From: AC-32 sp035518635
GTDB lineage: Bacteria > Actinomycetota > Thermoleophilia > Gaiellales > Gaiellaceae
NCBI GenBank assembly: GCA_035518635.1
Contig: DATIXI010000060.1
Location: forward strand, 1-23,570
Direction: 5' to 3'
DNA length: 23,570 nucleotides
Position numbers and translations under genes: made by a program. The notes beneath the pieces are model-generated. The model saw only the letters and a list, made by a program, of their open reading frames with translations, had not been told where the DNA came from and did not search any database. This document shows positions 1-7,404 of the stretch, piece after piece (position 1 is the first letter of the stretch; every line of letters begins with the position of its first letter).

Positions 1-930
1 GTCGACACCGGCGTGGACAGGCCCCGGCGCCCCCACCTCAAGAGATGCGACGGTCCAGGCTCGTCCAGGGATCGCGCCGGTGCCTGGTCCGTGAAGGACG
101 ACGACACCGAGCTGGCCGCTGTCGAGCCTCGGCCTGGTGCCAAGGGCCGGCGGGGGGGCGAACGCGTACGGATTGTTCGACACGAGGACGACCGCTGGAT
201 CACGATGCTCGTGACCCAACTCATCGATGAGGTGCAGGTCGGGCGCGGCCACATTTGGTCCGAGCACATTGCGCGCGGTGTCGAGCAGCGTTCGCATCTT
301 CGCGTCGCGGTATGCGGATTGCCGAACTGCGTCGCCGTAGATGCCGAGTGAGACGTTGTTGAGAAACAGGCGCCCGTTCACCGCGCCCATGTCGATCAGG
401 CGCTCGACGCCGTCAGTGAACGCCTCGAGCGCGCCGACCGGGTCGTGTCGAGCGACGCCGAGGTCGAGCGCGAAGTGGTTCCGTGTGCCTGCAGGAATGC
501 AGACGAAAGGCAGGCCGTGCACATGGGCAGCCGCCGCGACGATCGCGAGCGAGCCGTCGCCACCGGCGACACCGAGCGCATCCGCGCCGCCCGCCACCGC
601 TTCGTCGACGAGTGCCGCCAGGCGTTGACCGGGGGTCAGGACGCTGACGGTGATCCCGCGTTCCGAGGCATGTTCGGCGAGCGCGGCCCGCACGGCCGTG
701 CCGCCACCGGATGTCGGGTTGACGAACAACACCGGCCGTGACGGTGGGTCGGCCGTTTGCCAGCCGAAGTGCGACAGCGGCCGCATCCGACGGCTCACGT
801 CGAGGCGCTCGTGCCGCTTCGCGCGTTCGTCCTCATCGTCGCTGGGATCATGCCGTTCGTTGACCCGGGCGACACGTTCGAGGCGCTCGCTGCGGTGTCC
901 AGCTTCTTTGATCGTCGCCGAGACGTTCAC
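1..930 (-). CDS. YegS/LCB5-type diacylglycerol (lipid) kinase, C-terminus beyond the window
   Basis: The minus strand is open from a GTG at 930 to the left edge, so the C-terminal end is missing. The reading shows the hallmarks of the DAGK catalytic domain: NPTSGGG at about residues 71-77 (nucleotide-binding loop), GGDGS at about 123-127, and PAGTRNHFALDLG at about 147-159. Enzymes of this family transfer the ATP gamma-phosphate to diacylglycerol, sphingoid bases or related lipids at the membrane face; the exact lipid cannot be told from sequence. The first 60 or so residues are charged and non-conserved. The start is uncertain: an in-frame TGA lies at 936-934, GTG at 930 is the earliest start, and ATG at 786 would also keep the whole domain. 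Neither has a well-spaced ribosome-binding site. It lies 36 bases downstream of the AI-2E permease gene on the same strand and is probably co-transcribed with it. Confidence 0.87.
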   Translation of the reverse strand, partial: MNVSATIKEAGHRSERLERVARVNERHDPSDDEDERAKRHERLDVSRRMRPLSHFGWQTADPPSRPVLFVNPTSGGGTAVRAALAEHASERGITVSVLTPGQRLAALVDEAVAGGADALGVAGGDGSLAIVAAAAHVHGLPFVCIPAGTRNHFALDLGVARHDPVGALEAFTDGVERLIDMGAVNGRLFLNNVSLGIYGDAVRQSAYRDAKMRTLLDTARNVLGPNVAAPDLHLIDELGHEHRDPAVVLVSNNPYAFAPPPALGTRPRLDSGQLGVVVLHGPGTGAIPGRAWTVASLEVGAPGPVHAGVD

Positions 931-966
931 ACATCATCGTCTCGATCTCTCCGCCCGCGCCGGCTG

Positions 967-2076
967 TCAGTCTTGGGTCGGCGACGGCGACGGCGGTCGG
1001 CGACGGCGGAACGACCGACGCTCCGGTGGGGCCGGCTCGCGCTCGAGCACGAGCACGTCGATCAGTGTTGCGGCTGCGGATACGGCGGGGATCGCGAGGA
1101 CGACCGCGAAGGAGCCGAACAGGAGTCCGACGACCGCGACGGAGACGAGCGTGACGAGGGGTGAGAGACCGACCGACCGGCCCATCAGGTGCGGGTTGAT
1201 CACGTAGCTCTGGAACTCGCGAACGCCCACCACCACGAGCAGCGCGAGCAGGGCGACGTGGAGCGACTGCGTCAGCCCGACCGCGACGACCAGGAGCGAG
1301 CCGATGGCAGGCCCTATCACCGGAACGATCTCCAGCAGGCTGACGAAGCCGCCGAGCAGCAGCCAGTAGTTCAGTCCGACGAGGTAGAAGCCGGTCGCGA
1401 GAACCGCTCCGATGACGAAGACCATCAGGAACTTCAGCCGCGTGTAGGCGCCGAGCCGCTCGTCGATCGCGAGATAGGTCTGGCGTACGCGTTCGCGCTT
1501 TTGCTCCGGCGAGAGAGCAACCAGGAACTCGATCGCCGAGTCGCGTTCCGAGACCCAGTACCAAGTCGCCGCGAGCGTGAAGAGGACGGCGACGATCGCC
1601 TCCGTCGCCTTGTGGCCGTAGGTGGCGATGGGATGGAGGACGCTCGAGCCCGACGGCAGATGGCGCAGTTGCCGGTCGACCCAGGAGAGCACGTCGTGCT
1701 GGAATCCCGTCGTGTGGTCGGAGCCGGGCGCGTGAGCACTGGCGAGAGCCTCCTGCAGCTGGTGCAACGCCGGCGGCACTGCGAGCCAGAAGAAGAGAAC
1801 GAAAACCCCAACCCCTAAGACGAAGAAGAAAAGTATCGCGAGCGACTGCGGGACGCGCCGACGCTGTAGGGCCTCGACACCCGGTCGGATCGCCGCGGCT
1901 AGCGTCAGCGCGAGCAGGAGCAGAATCAGGATCTTCCGCACCCTCCAGAGCGCGAAGGCGACGGCGGCGACCGCGATCGCGCCCGTGGCCGCTTGCGCCC
2001 CGATACGCACGGGGCTGGCTGCCGCTGCGTCTCGGTTGCCGGGTTCCTCCCGCTCTGCCTCTGGTGGCGTGGTCAC
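967..2076 (-). CDS. AI-2E family transporter (UPF0118/PerM-like permease)
   Basis: The 369-residue integral membrane protein starts at GTG 2076. Hydrophobic segments lie at about residues 30-62, 78-101, 160-175, 215-235, 237-247, 256-285 and 302-340. The family signatures are clear: LLEIVPVIGPAIGS at about 247-260, and INPHLMGRSVGLSPL at about 293-307, followed by the conserved C-terminal hydrophobic stretch. The soluble stretch at about 102-158 fits the family's extracytoplasmic loop. Members export autoinducer-2 or act as Na+/H+ antiporters in different bacteria; the substrate here is unknown. The N-terminus (about 25 residues) is acidic and the C-terminus is Arg/Pro-rich, both likely cytoplasmic. 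The upstream ribosome-binding site is weak. The lipid kinase gene follows 36 bases downstream. Confidence 0.93.
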   Translation of the reverse strand: MTTPPEAEREEPGNRDAAAASPVRIGAQAATGAIAVAAVAFALWRVRKILILLLLALTLAAAIRPGVEALQRRRVPQSLAILFFFVLGVGVFVLFFWLAVPPALHQLQEALASAHAPGSDHTTGFQHDVLSWVDRQLRHLPSGSSVLHPIATYGHKATEAIVAVLFTLAATWYWVSERDSAIEFLVALSPEQKRERVRQTYLAIDERLGAYTRLKFLMVFVIGAVLATGFYLVGLNYWLLLGGFVSLLEIVPVIGPAIGSLLVVAVGLTQSLHVALLALLVVVGVREFQSYVINPHLMGRSVGLSPLVTLVSVAVVGLLFGSFAVVLAIPAVSAAATLIDVLVLEREPAPPERRSFRRRRPPSPSPTQD

Positions 2077-2336
2077 GATCTCGAGCGACCCTAGGGCCGC
2101 AGACGGAGTGTCCGCCCGGCGTCGGATGTCACGCCGGGCGCCGACCGTCCCGTCGCAGTCCCTGCGGCTCGACGCGGCCCGCGCAGCGAGTCGGATCGAT
2201 GAGCGGCGGTGTGGTCAAGAGCCGCTACCGGCGGAAGACCGCTCGGGCGTGGCCTGCGAGGTCCACTCCCGAGGCCGGTACGGCCGAACGAGCCTAGAGC
2301 AGGGCGACGGCGATGGGCGAGGCCTTTGAGCAACGC

Positions 2337-2365
2337 TTGACTCGTGGACGGGAAGCCCCGATGAT
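2337..2365 (+). promoter_or_regulatory. Candidate sigma70-type promoter for the coiled-coil gene
   Basis: TTGACT (2337-2342, five of six matches to TTGACA) and GATGAT (2360-2365, four of six matches to TATAAT) are separated by 17 bases. Transcription would start near 2372, leaving a leader of about 145 bases before the ATG at 2519. The match could be chance in a stretch this long. Confidence 0.3.
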
Positions 2366-2507
2366 GGTCCGCGAGCCGCTTCCGGGGCGCGGGCGCGCCG
2401 TACTGGTGCTTCCACGATCCGGAGAGGGGGTGACCATTTCAGGACGCACCTCTGCGAGCCCACCGGATCCGGCCCGATCGATTCGGTCACCTGTCAAGAG
2501 GCAAGCT

Positions 2508-2513
2508 AGGAGG
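2508..2513 (+). promoter_or_regulatory. Ribosome-binding site AGGAGG
   Basis: Perfect AGGAGG with a 5-base gap to the ATG at 2519. It fixes the start of the coiled-coil gene and is among the strongest Shine-Dalgarno sequences in the window. Confidence 0.8.
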
Positions 2514-2518
2514 TTGGG

Positions 2519-2953
2519 ATGGCTGTATCGGATCAGTTGACGAAGCTGGCTGCCCGGGCCAAAGAGGCAGAGGACCGTGCCGCAGCTGCACAGGGAAAGG
2601 CCAGGGCTGACCTCGAGCGAGATGTCGAGAACGCGCGCACGTCTGCTCAGGAACAGGCCGACAAGCTCCGCGCAACGGCCGACGCAAGGAAGGGCAAGCT
2701 GTCTGTCTGGTGGCACGACATGCAGCGGTCGTGGCAGGAGCACATCGAGAAGATCCGCTCCGACATCGAGGAACGGCGGGCGGAGCACGACGCGGATCGA
2801 GCACAGAGGAGGGCTGAGAACGCCGAAGACGATGCCGCGTTTGCCATCGACTTCGCCTACGCGGCGATCGAAGAGGCCGAGTACGCAGCCCTCGATGCCT
2901 CACTCGCGAGAATGGAGGCTGACGAGCTCGCCGCAGCTCCAGCCAGCCGCTAA
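2519..2953 (+). CDS. Hypothetical charged alpha-helical (coiled-coil) protein
   Basis: I do not recognise a named family in this 144-residue protein. It is almost free of Gly/Pro and very rich in Ala, Glu, Asp, Arg and Lys, with heptad-like spacing over about residues 5-60 and 66-100, so it should form long helices. Between these is an aromatic patch (SVWWHD, about 62-67). The last third (about 100-138) is an acidic amphipathic helix. There is no signal peptide or membrane segment, so it is probably cytoplasmic. The start is fixed by a perfect AGGAGG. The next gene on the strand encodes a DUF1003 membrane protein 211 bases away with its own ribosome-binding site, so shared regulation is possible but not shown. 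Apolipoprotein-like or stress-associated helical proteins look similar, but I cannot assign a role. Confidence 0.8.
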   Translation: MAVSDQLTKLAARAKEAEDRAAAAQGKARADLERDVENARTSAQEQADKLRATADARKGKLSVWWHDMQRSWQEHIEKIRSDIEERRAEHDADRAQRRAENAEDDAAFAIDFAYAAIEEAEYAALDASLARMEADELAAAPASR

Positions 2954-2985
2954 AAACGAACGAGCCGGGCGGCCTCGTATTTCCC

Positions 2986-3001
2986 AAGCGGCTCGCCGCT
3001 T
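2986..3001 (+). terminator. Small GC hairpin after the coiled-coil gene
   Basis: AAGCGG and CCGCTT form a perfect 6-base stem around a CTCG loop, 33 bases after the stop codon. There is no T-run after it, so it is a weak terminator candidate only. Confidence 0.25.
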
Positions 3002-3152
3002 AGACAACGGTTAGGGACGACGAGGACGCCCGACTTCCTACTTGAGTCAGGCGTTGTCCAATCGGCCTGCGCGCTCCGGTAGCAAGCCGAGAAGTGCTGC
3101 GTTACTTTCGAGTTCGGGCTGAGACTCGGCACAGGTCACCGGAGCCCTGCTG

Positions 3153-3160
3153 AAAGGAGA
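3153..3160 (+). promoter_or_regulatory. Ribosome-binding site AAAGGAGA
   Basis: A strong Shine-Dalgarno sequence ends 4 bases before the ATG at 3165 and selects this start for the DUF1003 gene. Confidence 0.7.
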
Positions 3161-3164
3161 CGCG

Positions 3165-3692
3165 ATGTCGAATGAAGGTAGATCACCTACCGTGGCTGGT
3201 GCGGCGTCCAACGGCGAGAACAAGGGCAAGACGCGAAGCCACCGCCTGCACCGCATGCTCTTTCCCGTCCCCAAGCTGGGACCTCCGATCAATCCGGCTC
3301 TTCTGAAGCGGGAACAGGAGCGCGCGGAGGCGAGGCAGAACCGGCTCGCGGACAAGATCACCGCCTTCTCGGGGTCGATGCTCTTCGTCTACCTCCACAT
3401 CTTCTGGTTCGCCTGCTGGATCGGCTTCGGCGTGGAGGACTATCCGTACGGCCTCTTGACGATGATTGTCTCGCTCGAAGCCATCTTCCTCTCGACCTTT
3501 GTGCTGATCTCTCAGAATCGCGCCGACGCCAGGCGCCAGGTGATCGCCGATGAGCACTGGAAGATGGTCCAGGAGGAGGACAAGCAAAACGTCGAGCTGC
3601 TCGAGCTCTCGAGAGAGATCCTGGCGCTGACCAAGGAAGTTCGCTCCCTCGCGGATCCCAGCGGCGGGGGTAGTCCGTTGCGCCGCACCTGA
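3165..3692 (+). CDS. DUF1003 domain-containing membrane protein
   Basis: The 175-residue protein carries the DUF1003 core. A conserved RLADKITAFSGSM segment at about residues 60-72 leads into a first membrane helix (about 69-90, with HIFWFACWIGF). A short loop follows (EDYPYG), then a second helix (about 97-116, MIVSLEAIFLSTFVLIS) ending in the typical QNR. The N-terminal 50 residues are basic and the C-terminal 50 residues form a charged helix (about 121-162) that may be a coiled coil. Two helices place both ends in the cytoplasm. The function of DUF1003 proteins is not established. The start has a good ribosome-binding site. The gene converges with the ThDP-enzyme gene on the other strand. 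Confidence 0.92.
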   Translation: MSNEGRSPTVAGAASNGENKGKTRSHRLHRMLFPVPKLGPPINPALLKREQERAEARQNRLADKITAFSGSMLFVYLHIFWFACWIGFGVEDYPYGLLTMIVSLEAIFLSTFVLISQNRADARRQVIADEHWKMVQEEDKQNVELLELSREILALTKEVRSLADPSGGGSPLRRT

Positions 3693-3864
3693 CGACGGCC
3701 TCGAGCATGAACCGAATCCGCGGCGCTCTGCCCTGTTTGATCCTCCCTACTCAGGTGCTCGGAGCCTGCCTGTGCGAGCGTCCTCTCATTCGATTTGGCT
3801 GCCTCGCAAGGTCTCTGACCGAGCTTTGCCTGGGAGCCAAGCGACTGGTACATCAAGCCTCTAG
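3693..3864. other. 172-base gap between convergent genes
   Basis: It lies between the DUF1003 stop and the stop of the ThDP enzyme on the opposite strand. I found no clear hairpin with a T-run, no tRNA and no convincing gene. The palindrome CTAGCTAG (3861-3868) sits on the stop codon of the minus-strand gene. Confidence 0.5.
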
Positions 3865-5457
3865 CTAGGACTGAAAGTGGGAGTCCGGCTCGACCGTGAC
3901 TTCGAGCACAAGAGGCGCGTCCCTTTTCGCAAGTCCGGGGACGACCTCGTCCAGGGTTCGCTGCAAGGTCTCGAGATCCGCTATCCGCCGCGCCTCGCAG
4001 CCGAAGATCTCGGCGAGGCCGGCGATGTCGACGTCGACGTTCGGCCACGCCGACGAGCCACCTTCGTGCTCGGCCAGGCGGTCCATGATCGCGTAGCCGC
4101 CGTTCTTCAGGATCACGTAGAGCGGCCCCGACCCGTACGTGGCCGCGCTCCAGAGCGACTGGATCGCGTAGAGCGACGAGCCGTCGCCGATGATCGCGAC
4201 CACCGGGCGCTCGGGGAGCGCCAGGCGCAGGCCGATCGCGGCGGGCATCGCGAACCCGAGCCCGCCCATCGCGGGGCTGATCAGTCCCAGGTTCTGCTTG
4301 GCCGGGAGGCGCGCGAGCAGCTCGGGCCGGTTCGACGGGGCCTCCTCGAGGACGACCGCGTTCCCGGGAAGCCGAAGAGCCAGCTCGTTGAGGACGTGCC
4401 CGGCTCGGAGCGGGTCGTCGGGCGCAGGCGGCGCGAGCGGCTTGCGCGGCGCCGACGGCTCGGCGTCCCGCTGGGGCAGTCGCTTGGCCAGCGCGGCGCA
4501 CACCGACGCTGGCGGCGCCAGCACCGCGAGCTGCGCTCGGCTGCGCTGCGCCTCGGCCGGGTCCTGCGTGACCACCGCGACCGCGGTTCCCTCCTCGACG
4601 AACGGCCCCTCCGCGTAGGCGTACTGGCGGAAGGCGGGCGCGCCGATGACCAGGACGACGTCGTGGCCGGCGAGCGCCTCGCGGAGCCTGGCGCGGTCGG
4701 CGGAGAGGTCGCCCGCGTAGAGAGGATGGGTCTGTGGAAAGCCTGCGCGAGCGCCGAATGGCTCCTGCCAGACCGGTGCGGCAAGCCGCTCGGCCAGTGC
4801 GGCGAGCGCGGCCCAGCTCGCGGGATCGTCGGCTCCAGCGCCCGCGACGAGGGCCGGGGACTCCGCCTGCTCGAGCAGCTGTGCGAGCTCCTCGACCGCG
4901 GCTGGATCCGCGCCCGCGGCGCGCAGCAGCCGGTCGGGAGCCGCGAGCTCGAACGGCTCGGGCGCCGGCGCAAGCCAGTCGTCCATCGGCACGATCACGA
5001 GCGCGGGCCCGCGCTGCGTCTGCGCCTCGTGCCACGCGCGGTCGATCGCGCCCGGGACGTCCTGCGGCCGGACAGGCTGATTGACCCAGACCGGGTACTC
5101 GCCGGCGAGGCCGCCGAGCTTCCCGGCGAGAAACGGCTCGTGGGCGAGGTGGCGTCGGTCCTGCTGGCCGACGACGACCACCAGCGGCGCGCGGTTGACG
5201 CGCGAGGTGGCGAGCGCCGAGACCGCGTTCCCGAGCCCCGGGGTCGTGTGCAGGAGGACGAACGACGGAACCCCGCGCCCGAGCGCGTACCCGGTCGCGA
5301 TCCCGACCACGGAACCCTCGTGCAGCGCGAGCACGAACTCGAGGTCCGAAGGTAGGTCGACGAGGAACGACACCTCTGTCGAGCCCGGGTTCGAGAAGAT
5401 CCTCGTCATCCCGCGCCGCCGCAGTACGTCGAACGTTGCGTCCCGGACTGTCGTCAC
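3865..5457 (-). CDS. ThDP-dependent decarboxylase, benzoylformate decarboxylase-like
   Basis: The 530-residue protein (GTG start) has the three domains of ThDP decarboxylases: a Pyr domain (about 1-165), a central domain (about 185-330) and a PP domain (about 350-530). It aligns from the first residues with benzoylformate decarboxylase (MdlC). NPGSTE places Ser26, and Glu47 (ALHEGS) and His70 (LLHTTPG) fall at the numbers of the known catalytic residues. The Mg-ThDP motif is GDGSS (424-428) with Asn452 about 25 residues later. The position of the second active-site His (281 in the Pseudomonas enzyme, from memory) is Tyr280 here, in FRQYAY, so the substrate may not be benzoylformate. The role would be decarboxylation or carboligation of a 2-oxo acid in the cytoplasm. 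The start lies 12 bases after the stop of the 609-residue phosphotransfer subunit, so the two are almost certainly one operon. An oxalyl-CoA or sulfopyruvate decarboxylase-like role is less likely. Confidence 0.88.
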   Translation of the reverse strand: MTTVRDATFDVLRRRGMTRIFSNPGSTEVSFLVDLPSDLEFVLALHEGSVVGIATGYALGRGVPSFVLLHTTPGLGNAVSALATSRVNRAPLVVVVGQQDRRHLAHEPFLAGKLGGLAGEYPVWVNQPVRPQDVPGAIDRAWHEAQTQRGPALVIVPMDDWLAPAPEPFELAAPDRLLRAAGADPAAVEELAQLLEQAESPALVAGAGADDPASWAALAALAERLAAPVWQEPFGARAGFPQTHPLYAGDLSADRARLREALAGHDVVLVIGAPAFRQYAYAEGPFVEEGTAVAVVTQDPAEAQRSRAQLAVLAPPASVCAALAKRLPQRDAEPSAPRKPLAPPAPDDPLRAGHVLNELALRLPGNAVVLEEAPSNRPELLARLPAKQNLGLISPAMGGLGFAMPAAIGLRLALPERPVVAIIGDGSSLYAIQSLWSAATYGSGPLYVILKNGGYAIMDRLAEHEGGSSAWPNVDVDIAGLAEIFGCEARRIADLETLQRTLDEVVPGLAKRDAPLVLEVTVEPDSHFQS

Positions 5458-5469
5458 AGCCCGCGGAGC

Positions 5470-7299
5470 CTAGAGAATCGTGACGACCCCATTCACGGCA
5501 TCGACGCGGAGGCGGTCGCCGGTCTTGATCCGCTTGGTCGCCGTCCCCGTGCCGACCACGGCCGGCAGCCCGTACTCGCGGGCGACGATCGCCGCGTGGC
5601 ACATGATCCCGCCGGTATCGAGAACCGCTGCGGCGATCCTGTGGAAGACGGGCGTCCAGCTGGGTGACGTCACGGGGGCGACGAGGATCTCACCGTCCTG
5701 GAGCTCGTCCAGCTGGTCGACACGCACGAGCACGCGCGCCGAACCTTCGACCGACCCGGACGACGCTGGACATCCCGTCAGCACCTCGGCGCCGTCCGGC
5801 GAGAGCCACTCCCGCACGCGCTCCTCCGTGACGCCCCAGAGCATGACGGTGATCGGGTCGGTGATCTCGTCGGGCACGGGCCCGAGAGCCGGGGGCGGAG
5901 CCCACGCGCAGAGCGCGTCGTAGATCGACCTGCGCCGCTCGACGATGGGCTGCCAGTAGCGCCGGGCGCGCGGGACTCCGGCGCCGGAGCTCCAGACGAG
6001 CCGAAGCTCCTCGAGCGCTTCGCGCACCTCGTCGTGGCGCAGGTAGAAGACGTCTTCACCGTCGGTCAGGAACCCGTGCTCGGACAGCAGTGCGCCAAAC
6101 TCGCGGACCTTGTTCCAGAAGATGGTGAGGTAGCGGTGGTCGATGTAGAAGTGGTGGTTCTCGACGTACGGGAAGACCGTGCGGGCAAGCGCCAGGCGTT
6201 CGTCGAACTCCTCGCGCATCTCCTCCGAGACGAGTGCCCGGTGCTCCTCGGTGACTCGCTCGCGCTCGGCGCTGATCGCCTCGTACGGGCGCGAGATGTC
6301 TTCGCCGGCCTCGAGGCGCGCGATGTAGGAGCCGATCGTCTGGATCGGGAGCGTCGTGTCGTCGATCCACGAGCGGTGGTGGTGATGGAACACGCCGGTG
6401 CCGCACGAGAAGTAGAACCACGGGTCCTTAGTCCGCTCGAAGTCCGCGAGCCAGCGCTCACCCCCGCCGCTTCCCGAGAGGCGGGCCGAGAGCTCGGCCT
6501 CGCTTCCCGAGCCCCGCACGACAGCGGCCACATCGAGGTCGACCGCGAGCCGGGCGAGACGCCGCAGCTCGTCGTCCGGGCGCAGGACGATGACGTCGAT
6601 GCCGGACACCATCTTCGCGATCGTCTGCTCGCTGATCTCCGGAAACGCCCCGCGACAGCATTCGTAGAAGTCGAGGTAGGCGCTGTAACCGAGGCCTAGG
6701 AACTCGAAGTGGTACTGGAAGATCCGATCGACGCCTTCGAGCAGCCGGTCGTAGGCGTGGAGAAGGGCGTGGCTCGATCCCAGGCCGCGGCCGGCGGTGA
6801 CGATCGACTCGTCTTCGAGCTCCCGTAGCTCCGGGACGCTGAGCTCCACGAGCTCCCGGGTCGCGGCCTCGACTCTCTCCAGCCAGCGCTCGTACAGCTC
6901 GTCCCAGCGGTCGTAGTAGTAGCCGCTGCGTCGCGCGAACTCCTCGGCTCGGCGAGCGAGCGTCTCGTCGTCGGTCACCGCGTTCGCGCTCAGGTAGACG
7001 TAGCCGTTCAGCAGTCGACATTCGGTGCCGAGCGTTGGCGGGAGGGCGAACAGGCGGGCGTTCGCCTGATTGAGGGCGACGACGGCGCACTCGAACAGGA
7101 GCGAGTCGAACGGGTAGAGCGGCTCGGCGACGTGCAGCCCGTCCTGGAACCAGAAGCGGCTCTCGTCGAAAGCGCGGCGATCTTCGCTGAAGGCGAGGTG
7201 GTAGGCATACATCTCCTCCCACCCCCCGCAGCCGGCAGGAACCTGTACCTCGAAGGGGCTCTGAAAGCCCCGCGGATCTCCCTGCCTCTCGGTCACCAT
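5470..7299 (-). CDS. Phenylphosphate-synthase-alpha-like / PEP-utilising-type phosphotransfer subunit (paralogue 1)
   Basis: The 609-residue protein has a large N-terminal domain (about 1-500) and a C-terminal swivelling phosphohistidine domain. In GGIMCHAAIVAREYG the catalytic histidine is residue 568. There is no ATP-grasp domain and no PEP-binding TIM barrel, so this is not a PEP synthase. The layout and His position resemble the alpha subunit of phenylphosphate synthase, and more distantly the substrate and His domains of rifampin phosphotransferase. It would accept a phosphoryl group on His568 from an ATP-grasp partner and pass it to a bound substrate. It is clearly homologous to the 608-residue protein at 17404-19230 (shared GWEEMY, NGYVY, KDPWF, NKVREFGALL), with an unusual HHHH at 305-308 where the paralogue has YHYY. 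No ATP-grasp gene is adjacent; the nearest is at 16361-17404. The start is ATG 7299 with GAGG just upstream. The ThDP enzyme follows after 12 bases. Confidence 0.85.
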   Translation of the reverse strand: MVTERQGDPRGFQSPFEVQVPAGCGGWEEMYAYHLAFSEDRRAFDESRFWFQDGLHVAEPLYPFDSLLFECAVVALNQANARLFALPPTLGTECRLLNGYVYLSANAVTDDETLARRAEEFARRSGYYYDRWDELYERWLERVEAATRELVELSVPELRELEDESIVTAGRGLGSSHALLHAYDRLLEGVDRIFQYHFEFLGLGYSAYLDFYECCRGAFPEISEQTIAKMVSGIDVIVLRPDDELRRLARLAVDLDVAAVVRGSGSEAELSARLSGSGGGERWLADFERTKDPWFYFSCGTGVFHHHHRSWIDDTTLPIQTIGSYIARLEAGEDISRPYEAISAERERVTEEHRALVSEEMREEFDERLALARTVFPYVENHHFYIDHRYLTIFWNKVREFGALLSEHGFLTDGEDVFYLRHDEVREALEELRLVWSSGAGVPRARRYWQPIVERRRSIYDALCAWAPPPALGPVPDEITDPITVMLWGVTEERVREWLSPDGAEVLTGCPASSGSVEGSARVLVRVDQLDELQDGEILVAPVTSPSWTPVFHRIAAAVLDTGGIMCHAAIVAREYGLPAVVGTGTATKRIKTGDRLRVDAVNGVVTIL

Positions 7300-7404
7300 C
7301 GGCCTCGATTCGTCGGGATTGCCGCAATTCTCGGATTCATCGGGTCTCCCTGCAAGAGAAGAGGGGAAAGGCTCGCCTCTCCCCTCTTCCGATCGCTGCC
7401 TCGG
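7300..7404. other. Leader region of the paralogue-1/ThDP operon
   Basis: These 105 bases hold a strong hairpin at 7358-7389 and about 58 bases of leader before the ATG at 7299. No good -35/-10 pair is visible on the minus strand between the hairpin and the gene. Confidence 0.4.
7358..7389 (-). terminator. Strong hairpin between the DUF4242 gene and the next operon
   Basis: A 10-base perfect stem (GAAGAGGGGA with TCCCCTCTTC), one mismatch and three more pairs close on a CTCG loop: 13 of 14 positions pair. It starts 16 bases after the stop codon of the upstream minus-strand gene. The following bases on the minus strand (TCTTGC) are only mildly T-rich, so this is a terminator of the GC-rich actinobacterial kind or an attenuator for the gene at 7299. 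Confidence 0.6.

Larger units (their letters stand above)
2077..2518. other. 442-base non-coding stretch between divergent genes
   Basis: The stretch separates the minus-strand AI-2E gene from the plus-strand coiled-coil gene. Short ORFs exist in several frames, but none has a ribosome-binding site, recognisable domain or consistent codon bias. It must carry the promoters of both neighbours. I see one candidate plus-strand promoter (2337-2365) and the ribosome-binding site of the next gene, and no tRNA, riboswitch or repeat I can defend. Confidence 0.6.

Noticed and set aside
3707..3868. Small plus-strand ORF of 53 codons with a lipobox-like LGAC
   Set aside because: No ribosome-binding site, overlaps the ThDP gene end, and the lipobox match is poor.
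3877..5355. Plus-strand open frame of 492 codons opposite the ThDP enzyme
   Set aside because: No recognisable domain, Arg-rich low-complexity translation; the minus strand encodes a full ThDP decarboxylase with catalytic residues.
6376..6387. HHHH as an engineered tag
   Set aside because: It lies inside a conserved region of a natural paralogue and aligns with YHYY in the second copy.
5470..7299. Reading of this and the 17404-19230 protein as PEP synthases
   Set aside because: Both lack the ATP-grasp and the PEP-binding TIM barrel, and the His domain is C-terminal after a different 500-residue domain.
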